NCBI RefSeq assembly: GCF_014203045.1
Contig: NZ_JACHIF010000002.1
Span: 124,001-188,000, forward strand
Length of the DNA: 64,000 nucleotides
Direction: 5' to 3'
DNA from: Prosthecobacter dejongeii
GTDB lineage: Bacteria > Verrucomicrobiota > Verrucomicrobiia > Verrucomicrobiales > Verrucomicrobiaceae
The translations under genes and the position numbers were made by a program. This document shows, one piece after another, positions 42,873-52,325 of the stretch (position 1 is the first letter of the stretch; every line of letters begins with the position of its first letter). The notes below the pieces were generated by a model. The model did not search any database. It saw only the letters and a program-made list of their open reading frames with translations, and had not been told where the DNA came from.

Positions 42873-45170
42873 TTAAGGCGTTTTGGATCCAAACGCGGCC
42901 ATTTCTTTTCCAGTGGCTCCATCCCAAAGGCGTAGCAGGCTGTCTTCACCGCCTGCGATGAACAAGGCACCACTCGGGGTGCTGGCAGCGGCTTGCATGA
43001 AATTGGGCAAATTTGCAATCGAGCGCACTTGCACGCCTTCATCCGTTACCACACGCACGAGATTGTCTCCCGCAGCAGTGATGAGTTGATTGGTCGCGCC
43101 GATGTATTGAAGGGAGGTCACCTCTTTGGTCCAGCCTTCGATCTTCTTTTTGCGTTCGCCCAGGTTCATGTCCCAGGTCATCACCACTCCATCTGCGCCT
43201 GCGGTGGCCAGCACGCGACCATCGGCACGGAAGTCCACGCTCATGACGTGATGCGTGTGGCCTTCAAAGAGGTTCATCTGTTTACCCGTAGTCACCTCCG
43301 TGACTTTGGCGATCTTGTCCGAGGCTCCTGAAGCGAGGTGTTTGCCATCGGGAGAAAAGTCGAGACTGAGCACTGCATCTTCGTGGCGGTCTTTCCAGCT
43401 CTGTGTCAATTGGCCCGTGGAGACATCGAAGAGCAGGATGTCGCCAGAGCGTGACAACTCCCCGCCACCTGTGGCTAAGGTCTTGCCATCAGGACTGAAG
43501 GTCAGGGCATTGACACGATCTGCAAAGACTTGTGAGGACTTGTCGCCACCCAGAGTCCGCTCCAGTGCCCAACGCGGTGTGGCGCCTGCATGGATCTGTA
43601 CCGTTTGGCTGGCAATGAAGGATCCGTCGGCAGCCTGCACCAGTGTAGTGGCGGGGGAACTTGGTGCCGCGTCTTCCGCTAAAGGTTGCCCAGAGGCAAC
43701 GGCCCAGACACGCAGAGTGCGGTCATCAAACAAGGCCGCGACTCGCTGGTTATCTGACGAAAAAGCTAGAGTCAGGGGCTTGGCAGTGCTCTTGACTTGC
43801 TTCAGGGCGGCGAGCTCAGCGGAGGCTTTGTCCTGGATCTTTTTGGAAGTTTCGATGGCCCTATTGGCGTCGGTTAATGCAGTGGCATTTTTACTTTTGG
43901 AAGTGGTGATGCGCTGCACTTCTTCTTCGGCATCTTTCACATTGCTTTCAGCAGCGGAAATGGCTGAGAGAGCCGAGGTTTCTGCGGTGGTGGCCGTGAT
44001 CAGTTTTTCTTGAGCATCCTTGAGCTGTTTTGCATGGACAGTATCTGCCTTGCCTTCAGGAAGGGCGGCTATTTGGGCCTGGATGTCATCCACACTTTTT
44101 TGGGCCGCTGCTTTCGCGTCTGTGGCTGGCTTGAGAGCTTTCTGCTTTTCAGGCAGCACTTTCTTCATGGAAACGATGGCTTCATTGGCTTTTTTGAGAA
44201 GCTCATCCAAGGCTTTATTTTGCGCCTCGGTCTTGGTGGTTTCAGCTTTGTAGAAAGATTGTTCTAGGCCTTGCGCAGCGATCGCCCAATTCAGCTCGGC
44301 TGTTTTCTTGGCGAGGGCAACAGTGCCACGAAGTTCCATCACAGGCTTTGCTGTTGTAGCATCCCAGACACGCACCGAACCGTCTGCACAGCCCGTGACG
44401 ATCTGTTTTCCATCAGCTGTGGCTGTGTGACACGTGAAGGTGGTTTTGGCTGCTTCTGCCAGTTTTTTGAGAAGGGCGGCATTGATGGGTTGTGCCGCTT
44501 GGGCCGGGAGGGGTGTAGTGGGAATAGGAGCCAGATGCCAGATTTTGACTTCTCTGAAACTGCCGCTGGCTAAGCGCGTGCCATCTGCGCTGAAGGCTAG
44601 AGACTGCACCATGGCACGATGGGCCGTGCCGTCTTTTAAACTCGGGTCGGTGATCTGAGTGATGAACTGGCGAGTTGCTAGGTCGTAAACGAAAATCTGG
44701 TTAGACCTGCCGCAGGCGGCATAGCGTCCGTCTTGGCTCACGGCCACACTGTAGATCGGGTGTACGCCTGCGGCCAGTGGCTGCCAGGAGACGGTGCGTT
44801 GTTGCTGGGTGGAACTCTTCGCTCCTTCATTGATCCACTGAGTCAGCAGCGCCACTTCTTTGGGGGTGAGGTTGACGGCTCCAGACTTATTGTTAGCTGG
44901 AGGCATCTCCAGATCGTTTTGATGCAGAGAGGCGAGGACGAGGAGGCTTTCGGCGCCTTTGCCTGGAAGGATGCTGGGACCGGACTCGCCGCCCTTTTTC
45001 ATCATCTCAGGAGTCTCCATGTCCAGGTCCGCCTTCGTGGTGGTCTTGTTATGACAGGAGATGCAGTTGGCTTTGAGAAAAGGATAGATGTCTTGATAAA
45101 AGTCCAGCTCTGCGGACATGCCGTGAGAGGCTGCTGCGAGCATGAGGAGGGGAAGCAACTTCACAGACAT
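42873..45170 (-). CDS. Cytochrome c/WD40 protein split by a coiled coil
   Basis: A 765-residue exported protein. After the signal peptide comes a PSD1-type cytochrome domain with C36-I-S-C39-H40 and 'PPANNKSGAVNLTPKEVALLTQWINEGA'. A WD40 part begins at about 135 ('YSVAVSQDGRYAACG'), is interrupted from about 285 to 460 by a Lys/Ala/Glu/Gln-rich coiled coil, and resumes from about 465 to the C-terminus ('LTFSPDGKTLATGG', 'LSLDFSPDGKHLASGASD', 'MSVDFRADGRVLATAG'). The coil sits between blades of the propeller. Third gene of the operon, 5 bp after the PPC gene. Confidence 0.9.
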   Translation of the reverse strand: MSVKLLPLLMLAAASHGMSAELDFYQDIYPFLKANCISCHNKTTTKADLDMETPEMMKKGGESGPSILPGKGAESLLVLASLHQNDLEMPPANNKSGAVNLTPKEVALLTQWINEGAKSSTQQQRTVSWQPLAAGVHPIYSVAVSQDGRYAACGRSNQIFVYDLATRQFITQITDPSLKDGTAHRAMVQSLAFSADGTRLASGSFREVKIWHLAPIPTTPLPAQAAQPINAALLKKLAEAAKTTFTCHTATADGKQIVTGCADGSVRVWDATTAKPVMELRGTVALAKKTAELNWAIAAQGLEQSFYKAETTKTEAQNKALDELLKKANEAIVSMKKVLPEKQKALKPATDAKAAAQKSVDDIQAQIAALPEGKADTVHAKQLKDAQEKLITATTAETSALSAISAAESNVKDAEEEVQRITTSKSKNATALTDANRAIETSKKIQDKASAELAALKQVKSTAKPLTLAFSSDNQRVAALFDDRTLRVWAVASGQPLAEDAAPSSPATTLVQAADGSFIASQTVQIHAGATPRWALERTLGGDKSSQVFADRVNALTFSPDGKTLATGGGELSRSGDILLFDVSTGQLTQSWKDRHEDAVLSLDFSPDGKHLASGASDKIAKVTEVTTGKQMNLFEGHTHHVMSVDFRADGRVLATAGADGVVMTWDMNLGERKKKIEGWTKEVTSLQYIGATNQLITAAGDNLVRVVTDEGVQVRSIANLPNFMQAAASTPSGALFIAGGEDSLLRLWDGATGKEMAAFGSKTP

Positions 45171-45175
45171 AGGCG

Positions 45176-47419
45176 TTACGGTTTAGCGGTGGAAATAGCG
45201 ACCCCTGCGGCGGCCTTGACCGACAGGCGGATGGGCCGAGAGACGATGATGTCCACCGTGTCTTTGGGTTCAGCGACTGCGCTGACGGATTTCATGCGCT
45301 TCACAGCATCTGCCATCAGGGCCTCGGCCTGCTTCTGCTTTTCTGCGGCGACTTTGGCGGCCTGGGCATCGGTCGCGGCTAGTTTTTTAGCCTCGGCTGC
45401 GGCCGTGGTGGCCAATAGTTCAGCTTTTTTTTGCTCGGCTTCCACCAAGGGCACTGCGGCGGGATTGTATCGGTACTTGCTTACCCCACTTCCATAAAGG
45501 GCGAAGGTGTAGTCGCCCGGGACTATTTTCAGCGCAGCTAAATCCAAGGTCAGTTCCGCAGTGGTAGCTTTAACTGGAATATCCACTTCTTTGAGTGTGG
45601 TGAGGCCATCTCCATAGGCTTTCAACTTGAGGGAGGTGCCCGTGAATTCGTTGTGCCAAGTGACCTTCAGCGGGATTTTTAGCGTCTCGCCCACCTTGGC
45701 TTCCCACACCTTGTCTTCTGCCGTTTCGAGGGTGATGGGGGCGTGTTCAGAGTCCGTCACCGAGACCGGAATATCTGCCATCAGGCGCGGGGCTGGGATT
45801 TCGCCTTTCGCATCTTTCACGGGCCATTCCATACTGGCAACGCGGCAGGGACGAGTGACTTCCTGGCCATTCAAGGTGGCCCGACCGAAGAGGTTAGCGA
45901 TGGTAAAGCCGGGTTTCGCCTCATGAGAGGCACTGAGGATGAGATGTCCTACGGACTTGCCTTTGGCAATTTTGAGACCTTCCGCAGTCACACCTGCGGG
46001 CAGTTTATCCATGCCGATGTGGATCTCCCCATCGAAGCCATCTCGCCGCTGAACCACAACCTCAAAGGCACGGGATTCACCTGCGCGAAGGGCCATGGGT
46101 TTGGATAGCGCTGAGCGGTCGCCATTGCGCAAAGTCATGTGCACCGCCCAGGCGGCGAGTGAAAAATCTGGCGTGGCCTGCCGTACGATGAGGCGGTAAA
46201 TATTGCCTGCCTCATTGCGTGTCCCGCCAAAGAGATCACGCACCTGCAGGCGATAAGTGCCATCCTCTTTGATCTCAAATTTGCCATTCACATCTGGCGA
46301 CCCTGCATCATACGGTGGTCCATCGTAGGAATAACCATTGGTAGAAACTTTCATCGGGGGGGCGATGTCATAAAGCTCAGCCACATCGGTGAGGGTTTCC
46401 TTGCCTGCCTTTTGGGTCACCTGCTGCACCAAGATAAAGGGATCTGTGTTTAAGCCGAGCCGTTCAGACGCTACCTCCACCCACCAGACTTCGCCTTTTT
46501 TGGCAGTGAATTCAAAGGTGTCCACATCAGCCGCAGGGAAAAAGCTGCCCGCGATGTCGCAGGGGAGTGTGATCTTTTGGGCTTGAACAGCTTGATTGTT
46601 AGGCTCAGTCTCCTTTGCCGCCGCCGTAGGGGCTAGATTCACGGGTGGCCAGGACATGGCACTCACGGTTTGGGTCTGAGGCTGACGCGGGGTAGGAGCG
46701 CCTTGGGGCACTTCCTGGAGGGCGAGCCGATAGAAATGTCGTTCGCCTCCTTGGAAGGTAAGATCACTCACCTTGATGTGGTAACGTCCATTCTCAGGCG
46801 GGGTGAAGTCCAGAACTCCCCCCGTGCGATTGACCATGAGATCACGGCCCTGGGCATCTGCCAAAATCACCACGGGAGTCAGCCGAGAATCAATGCCGAT
46901 AGCCGCGCAGTCCACGGCGATTCGTTGTCCTTTTTTGCCATCAAAGGCATAAAAATCCACAGCACGTTTCGTCATCGTGGCATTGCAGATCGAGTTCGCG
47001 GGGAGGGGTAGCGCGGTTTCGAGAGTGTTGTTAGGCTTGCTGCGGGTGATCTCTGGCAGTTGGCTAACGGAGAAGGCGCGGACGGAGGAGACGCCAAGAC
47101 GGGAGAGGACCCGCGCATCATACACACCAAGTGGAACATCCGCTGCGATGCTGACTTTAAATTGGTTAGGGCTAACCTTTCCGTCTAGGCCTGTGATTGG
47201 CTGTGCCGTGATTTTGGGATGAGAGAAAAGGAGGGCGCTGATGTCTTCCACCGACTCACAGCTTAAAGTCACCTCCGTCTGGCTGCCTGCTTGTCCCCCC
47301 ATCGGCATGAGGGTGAGCAGGTGTGGTAAGGGAAGGGTAACTTGCTGAGCTACGCCGGTGCTGGCCACAGCGAGACCAAGGGTGGCGACGGCCGCTGAAA
47401 AGGATTTTTTGAAAAGCAT
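45176..47419 (-). CDS. Secreted PPC-domain protein
   Basis: A 747-residue exported protein with signal peptide 'AVATLGLAVASTGVAQQ'. Two bacterial pre-peptidase C-terminal (PPC) beta-sandwich domains are visible, one at about 155-230 ('VDFYAFDGKKGQRIAVDC' ... 'GRYHIKVSDLTFQGG') and one at about 290-410 ('DVDTFEFTAKKGEVWWVEV' ... 'GTYRLQVRDLFGGTRN'). A C-terminal helical Ala/Lys/Glu-rich stretch (about 650-710) precedes the end. No peptidase domain is present, so the PPC domains may bind partners or substrate. It starts 5 bp after the DUF1553 gene. Confidence 0.85.
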   Translation of the reverse strand: MLFKKSFSAAVATLGLAVASTGVAQQVTLPLPHLLTLMPMGGQAGSQTEVTLSCESVEDISALLFSHPKITAQPITGLDGKVSPNQFKVSIAADVPLGVYDARVLSRLGVSSVRAFSVSQLPEITRSKPNNTLETALPLPANSICNATMTKRAVDFYAFDGKKGQRIAVDCAAIGIDSRLTPVVILADAQGRDLMVNRTGGVLDFTPPENGRYHIKVSDLTFQGGERHFYRLALQEVPQGAPTPRQPQTQTVSAMSWPPVNLAPTAAAKETEPNNQAVQAQKITLPCDIAGSFFPAADVDTFEFTAKKGEVWWVEVASERLGLNTDPFILVQQVTQKAGKETLTDVAELYDIAPPMKVSTNGYSYDGPPYDAGSPDVNGKFEIKEDGTYRLQVRDLFGGTRNEAGNIYRLIVRQATPDFSLAAWAVHMTLRNGDRSALSKPMALRAGESRAFEVVVQRRDGFDGEIHIGMDKLPAGVTAEGLKIAKGKSVGHLILSASHEAKPGFTIANLFGRATLNGQEVTRPCRVASMEWPVKDAKGEIPAPRLMADIPVSVTDSEHAPITLETAEDKVWEAKVGETLKIPLKVTWHNEFTGTSLKLKAYGDGLTTLKEVDIPVKATTAELTLDLAALKIVPGDYTFALYGSGVSKYRYNPAAVPLVEAEQKKAELLATTAAAEAKKLAATDAQAAKVAAEKQKQAEALMADAVKRMKSVSAVAEPKDTVDIIVSRPIRLSVKAAAGVAISTAKP

Positions 47420-47424
47420 GGCGG

Positions 47425-49635
47425 TTAGTGATTGTAGAGAAACTCTTTGGTATTCAGCAGTGCCCAGATGAGGTCTTCATACCCCTGTCGGCGTGCTCTT
47501 AGGGAGTCCAGGGCTTTGCCTTGGGCATCGGCACGAGGCTTGATGAGGTGGCTTTCAGCAATGCGTACTTCATCCGCTGTGGGCTCCCGGGAAAAGGCAG
47601 CGAGGTAGAGCTCGCGAATTCGTTTGGGCTCCGGCATTTCGGCTTTTGAAAGCGTATCCGCGCGCCCATTGTTCGTGACCAGTTTGGCCTTAACATCTGA
47701 TGCATTCATCAGGTGCAGGCTCTGAGCCAGACTCGCAGATTGCAAGCGCTCGCATTCACACACGCTGGCCCCTTCGGGACGGCCAAAGACTTTGAGAAAA
47801 GCAGATGCGCGGTTGTAGCTGTTGTCTGGCAGGGAAATGGCACGGGTACCAGGAGGTAGGTCAGCAAAGTCGGACTTGGCTCCTGTGATGAGGTCCATGG
47901 CATCCAGCAATACTTCGGCCTGCATGCGTTTGGGGTAGTAGTGGGAGAAGTTTTGGCGATCTACCGCATTGTGTTCATTAGGCATGGCCGAGAGCTGGTA
48001 GGTGTGACTTTGGGTGATGACTCGCACGACTGACTTGAGGTCGAAGCCACTCTCGATAAAATGTTTGGCTAGGGCATCGAGCAGCTCAGGATTGGTCGCT
48101 GGATTGGTGTCTCGAATATCGTCTTCTGGTTCGACCAGGCCGCGTTTGAAAAAGTGCTTCCAATAACGGTTGGTGAGAGACTTGGCAAAAAACGGATTGG
48201 ACGGCTGGCTCATCCAATCGGCTAGCTTCAGACGTGGATCTTCATCCGCTGGAATATCGAGGGTATCGCTACCGAGGGCGGCAGGTTTTACCGGCTGACG
48301 AGTCTTTTTATTCTCGGTCTGTGCGATGCCGCGTTTATGGAAAATGAGGTCTTCGCCCGCGATGGCTGTTGGCTTGCGTCCCACTTGGCTAAAGAAGGCG
48401 GAGAGACTGTAGTAGTCGTGCTGGCTCCAGCGCTCAAACGGGTGGTGGTGGCACTGAGCGCACTGCATGCGCACGCCTAGAAAGAGCTGGGCCACGTCTT
48501 CCAACTGTTGGGTGGGTTCCTTGACCCGTTTGTACCAGGCCACCGGCGGATTCGAAACAATGGTGCCTGTGGAGGCAAGGATCTGGCGAACGATCTCGTC
48601 ATACTTTTTGTTCGCCAGGAGGCTGTCACGCATCCACGCATGGAAAGCAAAGTTGGCGGTGATGTCGGCCACATCATCGCGTTTGTTTTTTAGCATGGCT
48701 GTCCATTTGTTGGCAAAGAAGTCTGCGTAGTCAGGACTGCTGAGCAGGGATTCGATGAGGAGGTCCCGTTTGTTGACTTCCTTGCTGCTGAGAAAGGTCT
48801 TAGTCTCTTCAAGCGTTGGCAGCCGACCCGCAATGTCCAGAGAGACACGGCGTAGGAAGGTGGAGTCATCACAAAGCGCAGAAGGAGGAACGCCGATCTG
48901 CTTCAGATTGGCAAAGACATGACGGTCAATGAAGTTCTTCTCGGGTGGCAAAGTCTCCACCGGTGCTCCGAGAGGTATGGAAACACTGAAGACGGAGACG
49001 AGTCCAGAGTAGCGCACCATCACCGCCACATTGCCGGGGATGTCCAGAGTTTTGACGTGTCCGTGATGGTCTGTCTCTGCCATGCTTTTGTCATTGGCCT
49101 CATAGAGTGCCATGTGGGTGACATCGCGCGTGCTGCCATCGGAGTAACGGGCGGTGACTTTCAGTTGCTGGCCAGTGTGCACTTTCATCGAGAGGCGTTT
49201 CGGCTGCACTTCGATGTGGGTGATCTTTGGGTCTGTAGGCTGCGCGTAGGGCATGCCCTCACTGATCCAGCGCACCAGAGTTTTATACTCTTCTGAGTTA
49301 GGCTCTAATTTCTTTCCGCCACCATGAGGCACGATGTTGGCGGCTTTCATCACCAATAGGCTTTGCTCAGGCGCGGGTGGGAAGACGCGGCGGCCTTTGC
49401 TTTCTTTGACGATGTGCTCGTAATCCTCTTCAGGTTCAAAACCCAGTAGGGACAGACGGAATCCTCGCTGCCCCATGCCTGCCTTGGCATGGCAGCCACC
49501 AGTATTGCAATCAGCCTTCGTCAAGATGGGCTGAATATCGTTGATGAAGTTGAGCGGGCTGGGAGAGTTGGCTCCTTGGCTCGCACTCGCGAAAAGGAAG
49601 GTCATCCAGGCGATGAATCGGACTTGAGACTGCAT
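47425..49635 (-). CDS. DUF1549/DUF1553 protein with Ig-like domain and CX4CH
   Basis: A 736-residue exported protein, first gene of the operon. After the signal peptide comes 'ADCNTGGCHAKAGMG', a CX4CH rather than CXXCH haem-like motif, then 'LSLLGFEPEEDYEHI', a bacterial Ig-like (BIG2) segment ('IEVQPKRLSMKVHTGQQLKVTARYSDGSTRDVT'), DUF1549 ('FIDRHVFANLKQIGVPPSALCDDSTFLRRVSLDIAGRLPTLEETKTFL') and DUF1553 ('FAKSLTNRYWKHFFKRGLVEPEDDIRD'). Haem attachment needs checking. Role as for other PSD proteins: unestablished, probably surface polymer processing. Confidence 0.93.
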   Translation of the reverse strand: MQSQVRFIAWMTFLFASASQGANSPSPLNFINDIQPILTKADCNTGGCHAKAGMGQRGFRLSLLGFEPEEDYEHIVKESKGRRVFPPAPEQSLLVMKAANIVPHGGGKKLEPNSEEYKTLVRWISEGMPYAQPTDPKITHIEVQPKRLSMKVHTGQQLKVTARYSDGSTRDVTHMALYEANDKSMAETDHHGHVKTLDIPGNVAVMVRYSGLVSVFSVSIPLGAPVETLPPEKNFIDRHVFANLKQIGVPPSALCDDSTFLRRVSLDIAGRLPTLEETKTFLSSKEVNKRDLLIESLLSSPDYADFFANKWTAMLKNKRDDVADITANFAFHAWMRDSLLANKKYDEIVRQILASTGTIVSNPPVAWYKRVKEPTQQLEDVAQLFLGVRMQCAQCHHHPFERWSQHDYYSLSAFFSQVGRKPTAIAGEDLIFHKRGIAQTENKKTRQPVKPAALGSDTLDIPADEDPRLKLADWMSQPSNPFFAKSLTNRYWKHFFKRGLVEPEDDIRDTNPATNPELLDALAKHFIESGFDLKSVVRVITQSHTYQLSAMPNEHNAVDRQNFSHYYPKRMQAEVLLDAMDLITGAKSDFADLPPGTRAISLPDNSYNRASAFLKVFGRPEGASVCECERLQSASLAQSLHLMNASDVKAKLVTNNGRADTLSKAEMPEPKRIRELYLAAFSREPTADEVRIAESHLIKPRADAQGKALDSLRARRQGYEDLIWALLNTKEFLYNH

Positions 49636-49706
49636 GAGGAAAGAGCTACGGTGGATCGACTGAGGATCTTTAGCGAGATGTCGAGATTGCCAGGATAAAG
49701 CCGCTC

Positions 49707-52193
49707 TTAGGGAGCGGTGGACTCAGTCGAAGATTTGGTTAGAAAAGCGAGCAAATCGCGCAATTCGGAATCCGTGACTGAGGCCACGAGACCCGCTGGC
49801 ATGAGGGATGTTTTGAGCTCCTGACGGCTGACGATGTCTGCCTTTTGAAAAGTGCGTTCTTTGCCATTGAGATCTCGATAGACTTCCGTGTTAGAGGAGC
49901 GGAGAAGGATACCGATGAAGTCTGTCCCATCGGTCAGCTTTAGTTGAGTCGGGTAAAATTGGGGAGCTACTTCACGATGAGGTTGCAGGATGCTGCTCAG
50001 GATGGCGGCACGGTCACCTTGCCGAGAAACTAGGCTGAGGTCTGGCCCTACCACATTCCCACGACCACTGTGGCGATGGCAGTTGGCGCAGAGCGCAACC
50101 TTCGGGTGGAAGAAAAGCCGACGTCCATTTTCCGTGTCCGCTTCGCCAGGAAGAGAATCCAGCAGGCGTAGCCACGCGGACGTATCGTCAAAGGAGGGAC
50201 GTTGCGGATTGAGGATGAAGCTTTTGTCCTCTGGCGTGAAGCGCAGCGCCCGGTGAGCTTCTCTCGAAATGCTAGGCTCAGCATGGCTAGAAAGGAGCAC
50301 AAGCAAGCTTCGGTGGGCAGGCTGGGCCGAGGTGGCTAGGCCCTGAATGGCCTCTGTGCGCAAACTGGCGGGATTCTTTTCATTCTGGGCGATATCTGCT
50401 AGAAGTTCTCTTGCTTCCTCTGTGGTCTTCGCGGCCAAGGTGCGCACCACTTCTAGTGATAAGACGTCGTTGTTCTGGCTCACAAGGCTGTGCAACAATG
50501 GAACGGTCAGTCGCTTGTCTGTCACGGGTGCGAGGCGTAGCGCATACCCTTTGATCTTTGCGGGCGTGGTGGTATCCAGGATGCGCCCCACGAGGACTTC
50601 GGGGTTGGTAACTCCTGCGCCCGGTTCACCACGGAGGGTATTCCAGGTGGCTAGCGTGGCTTCAAAGAGGCGGTAGTCCAGGGTGGGATCCGTCAGCATT
50701 TTTTCTACCTCAGGCGTGAAGCTGGTGAGCACTGCATCCGCAATCCAGCGCAGGCACTCAAAACGAATTTCGGGATCTGAATTGCCTAACAACGAACGCA
50801 CCCATTTTTCTTCCGCCATTTCCGTGCGCCGCAGTGATACCAGAACCCAGACACGGTCGGACGTGGGTAAGGCCTGGAGCGTTTCCGGTGTCCATTCTTC
50901 ACGGGCTAGTGCGCTCAAAGCCGCATCGGAGAGATAGGCATCCTTTCCACGGGCGTGACTCAGCAGCTCTGGCACAGGTAGTTTCACCTTTCCGCTGCGC
51001 AGACCTTGGGCGAGTTGTGAGGCCGCATTGGGTGCTTCGGCAGCTGGTTTCATCCAGGATGCTTTGACGGGATCAATCTCCAATTTCCAAAGGCGGCCAC
51101 GTGCATGAATGGGGTAGGAACTGAAGACCCAATCCGTCAGGTAAAAGTTGCCATCAGGCACCTGGGCCATACAGACGGGGCGGAAGAAGTCACTGCCGCG
51201 CAGCAGCTCGATGCGTTGGGACGTGTAGCCAGCCCCGTGGCGAGTGAGCGGGAAGTAGTCCACGCAGTGATTGCTCCACGATGGTATAAGGACACCGCCT
51301 CCCAGCTCCTTGACGGCACAGGGGCCTTCACCGCAGGGATGCACCATGCCGAGTGTGCCACGCAGTTCACCATTCCAAGCCACAAAGGGATGCACCGGGG
51401 CACTGCCATACACCCACTGAAAGCCGTAGTCTGCCCCCTCCACGATGTGGAGCAGGCGGCACGGAGGGCGGCTGCCGGGATCATTTTCAGCGGCAAAGAT
51501 TTCGCCATCTTTGCGCACGAGGAGGCCGAAGGGATTCCAAAAACCACGGGCGATGCGGCGCATCATATTCCCCTCTGGGGTACAGCGGAAAATGCCTCCT
51601 TCGCCTCGTCCGCTCACCTTGGATCCATCGTGGGCGGTGAGAGTCCAGTCTTTGCCGAAGTTTTCGCCCAGGGCAAAAACGAGCCCTCCATCTGGGTCCC
51701 AGGCCATGCCACTAAGGCCATTGTGTGGGTAATCAGAGACGGTGTCCAGCGTGGCAATATTCTCTTCCATATCTCCCACTCCATCCCCATCGGTATCCTT
51801 CACGCGAAGGATGCGAGATCTTTCGGCCAGATAAACCCACCCATATCGACCTAACTGAAGGTTCATCGTGGATCGGGTCTTGTTGTAAAAGACGCGTCTG
51901 TTTTTTCCCTGAGCATCCAAGACGAGGATCTCGTCATGGGCGGGCCCCGTGTAGCCTTCTGGACGAAAATGGGTGTGGCAGGCGATGAGCCAGATTTGCC
52001 CTTGGGCATCCACATCAATGCCCGTCGGTGTGACCAGTTGGGGGTGCTCGGCGATCAAGGTAAGCTTGACCCCAGGCTGCAAGATCTCAATCTGCGGCGG
52101 AATTTCGGCTGGGACGATGGGCATCTTTGGTGCCTCCACCGCCCACAAAGTGGACTGAATGATGATAAGACAGACAAGTGACAGGCGCAGCAT
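49707..52193 (-). CDS. PVC-type membrane-bound dehydrogenase with HEAT repeats and cytochrome c
   Basis: An 828-residue exported protein. A glucose-dehydrogenase-like beta-propeller occupies about 30-380 ('GIDVDAQGQIWLIACHTHFRPEGYTGPAHDEIL', 'YPHNGLSGMAWDPDGGLVFALGENFG', 'PDGNFYLTDWVFS'), HEAT-like helical repeats follow (about 395-670), and the C-terminus has 'LCANCHRHSGRGNVVGPDLSLV' (CXXCH haem) with 'LRDLLAFL'. This is the PVC-specific fusion thought to be a periplasmic dehydrogenase handing electrons to the haem. It is 71 bp upstream of the DUF1553 operon on the same strand and may be cotranscribed. Confidence 0.92.
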   Translation of the reverse strand: MLRLSLVCLIIIQSTLWAVEAPKMPIVPAEIPPQIEILQPGVKLTLIAEHPQLVTPTGIDVDAQGQIWLIACHTHFRPEGYTGPAHDEILVLDAQGKNRRVFYNKTRSTMNLQLGRYGWVYLAERSRILRVKDTDGDGVGDMEENIATLDTVSDYPHNGLSGMAWDPDGGLVFALGENFGKDWTLTAHDGSKVSGRGEGGIFRCTPEGNMMRRIARGFWNPFGLLVRKDGEIFAAENDPGSRPPCRLLHIVEGADYGFQWVYGSAPVHPFVAWNGELRGTLGMVHPCGEGPCAVKELGGGVLIPSWSNHCVDYFPLTRHGAGYTSQRIELLRGSDFFRPVCMAQVPDGNFYLTDWVFSSYPIHARGRLWKLEIDPVKASWMKPAAEAPNAASQLAQGLRSGKVKLPVPELLSHARGKDAYLSDAALSALAREEWTPETLQALPTSDRVWVLVSLRRTEMAEEKWVRSLLGNSDPEIRFECLRWIADAVLTSFTPEVEKMLTDPTLDYRLFEATLATWNTLRGEPGAGVTNPEVLVGRILDTTTPAKIKGYALRLAPVTDKRLTVPLLHSLVSQNNDVLSLEVVRTLAAKTTEEARELLADIAQNEKNPASLRTEAIQGLATSAQPAHRSLLVLLSSHAEPSISREAHRALRFTPEDKSFILNPQRPSFDDTSAWLRLLDSLPGEADTENGRRLFFHPKVALCANCHRHSGRGNVVGPDLSLVSRQGDRAAILSSILQPHREVAPQFYPTQLKLTDGTDFIGILLRSSNTEVYRDLNGKERTFQKADIVSRQELKTSLMPAGLVASVTDSELRDLLAFLTKSSTESTAP

Positions 52194-52325
52194 GTGCCAT
52201 ATACGCAGGGAGTTTAGCCTCTTCTAAACGACAAAATGCAGATGCTGTGAAGTGGTCACAGAAACATGTGCAAAGGCCGCTTTAGAACGGAATCGTGAGA
52301 TGCTCTGAAACCGTATTGCTTAGTT

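Noticed and set aside
43255..44013. 252-residue plus-strand frame opposite the WD40 cytochrome gene
   Set aside because: Antisense shadow; Ala/Ser-rich composition without motifs.
51105..51854. 249-residue plus-strand frame opposite the haem-dehydrogenase gene
   Set aside because: Antisense shadow of a strongly conserved propeller; no domain of its own.
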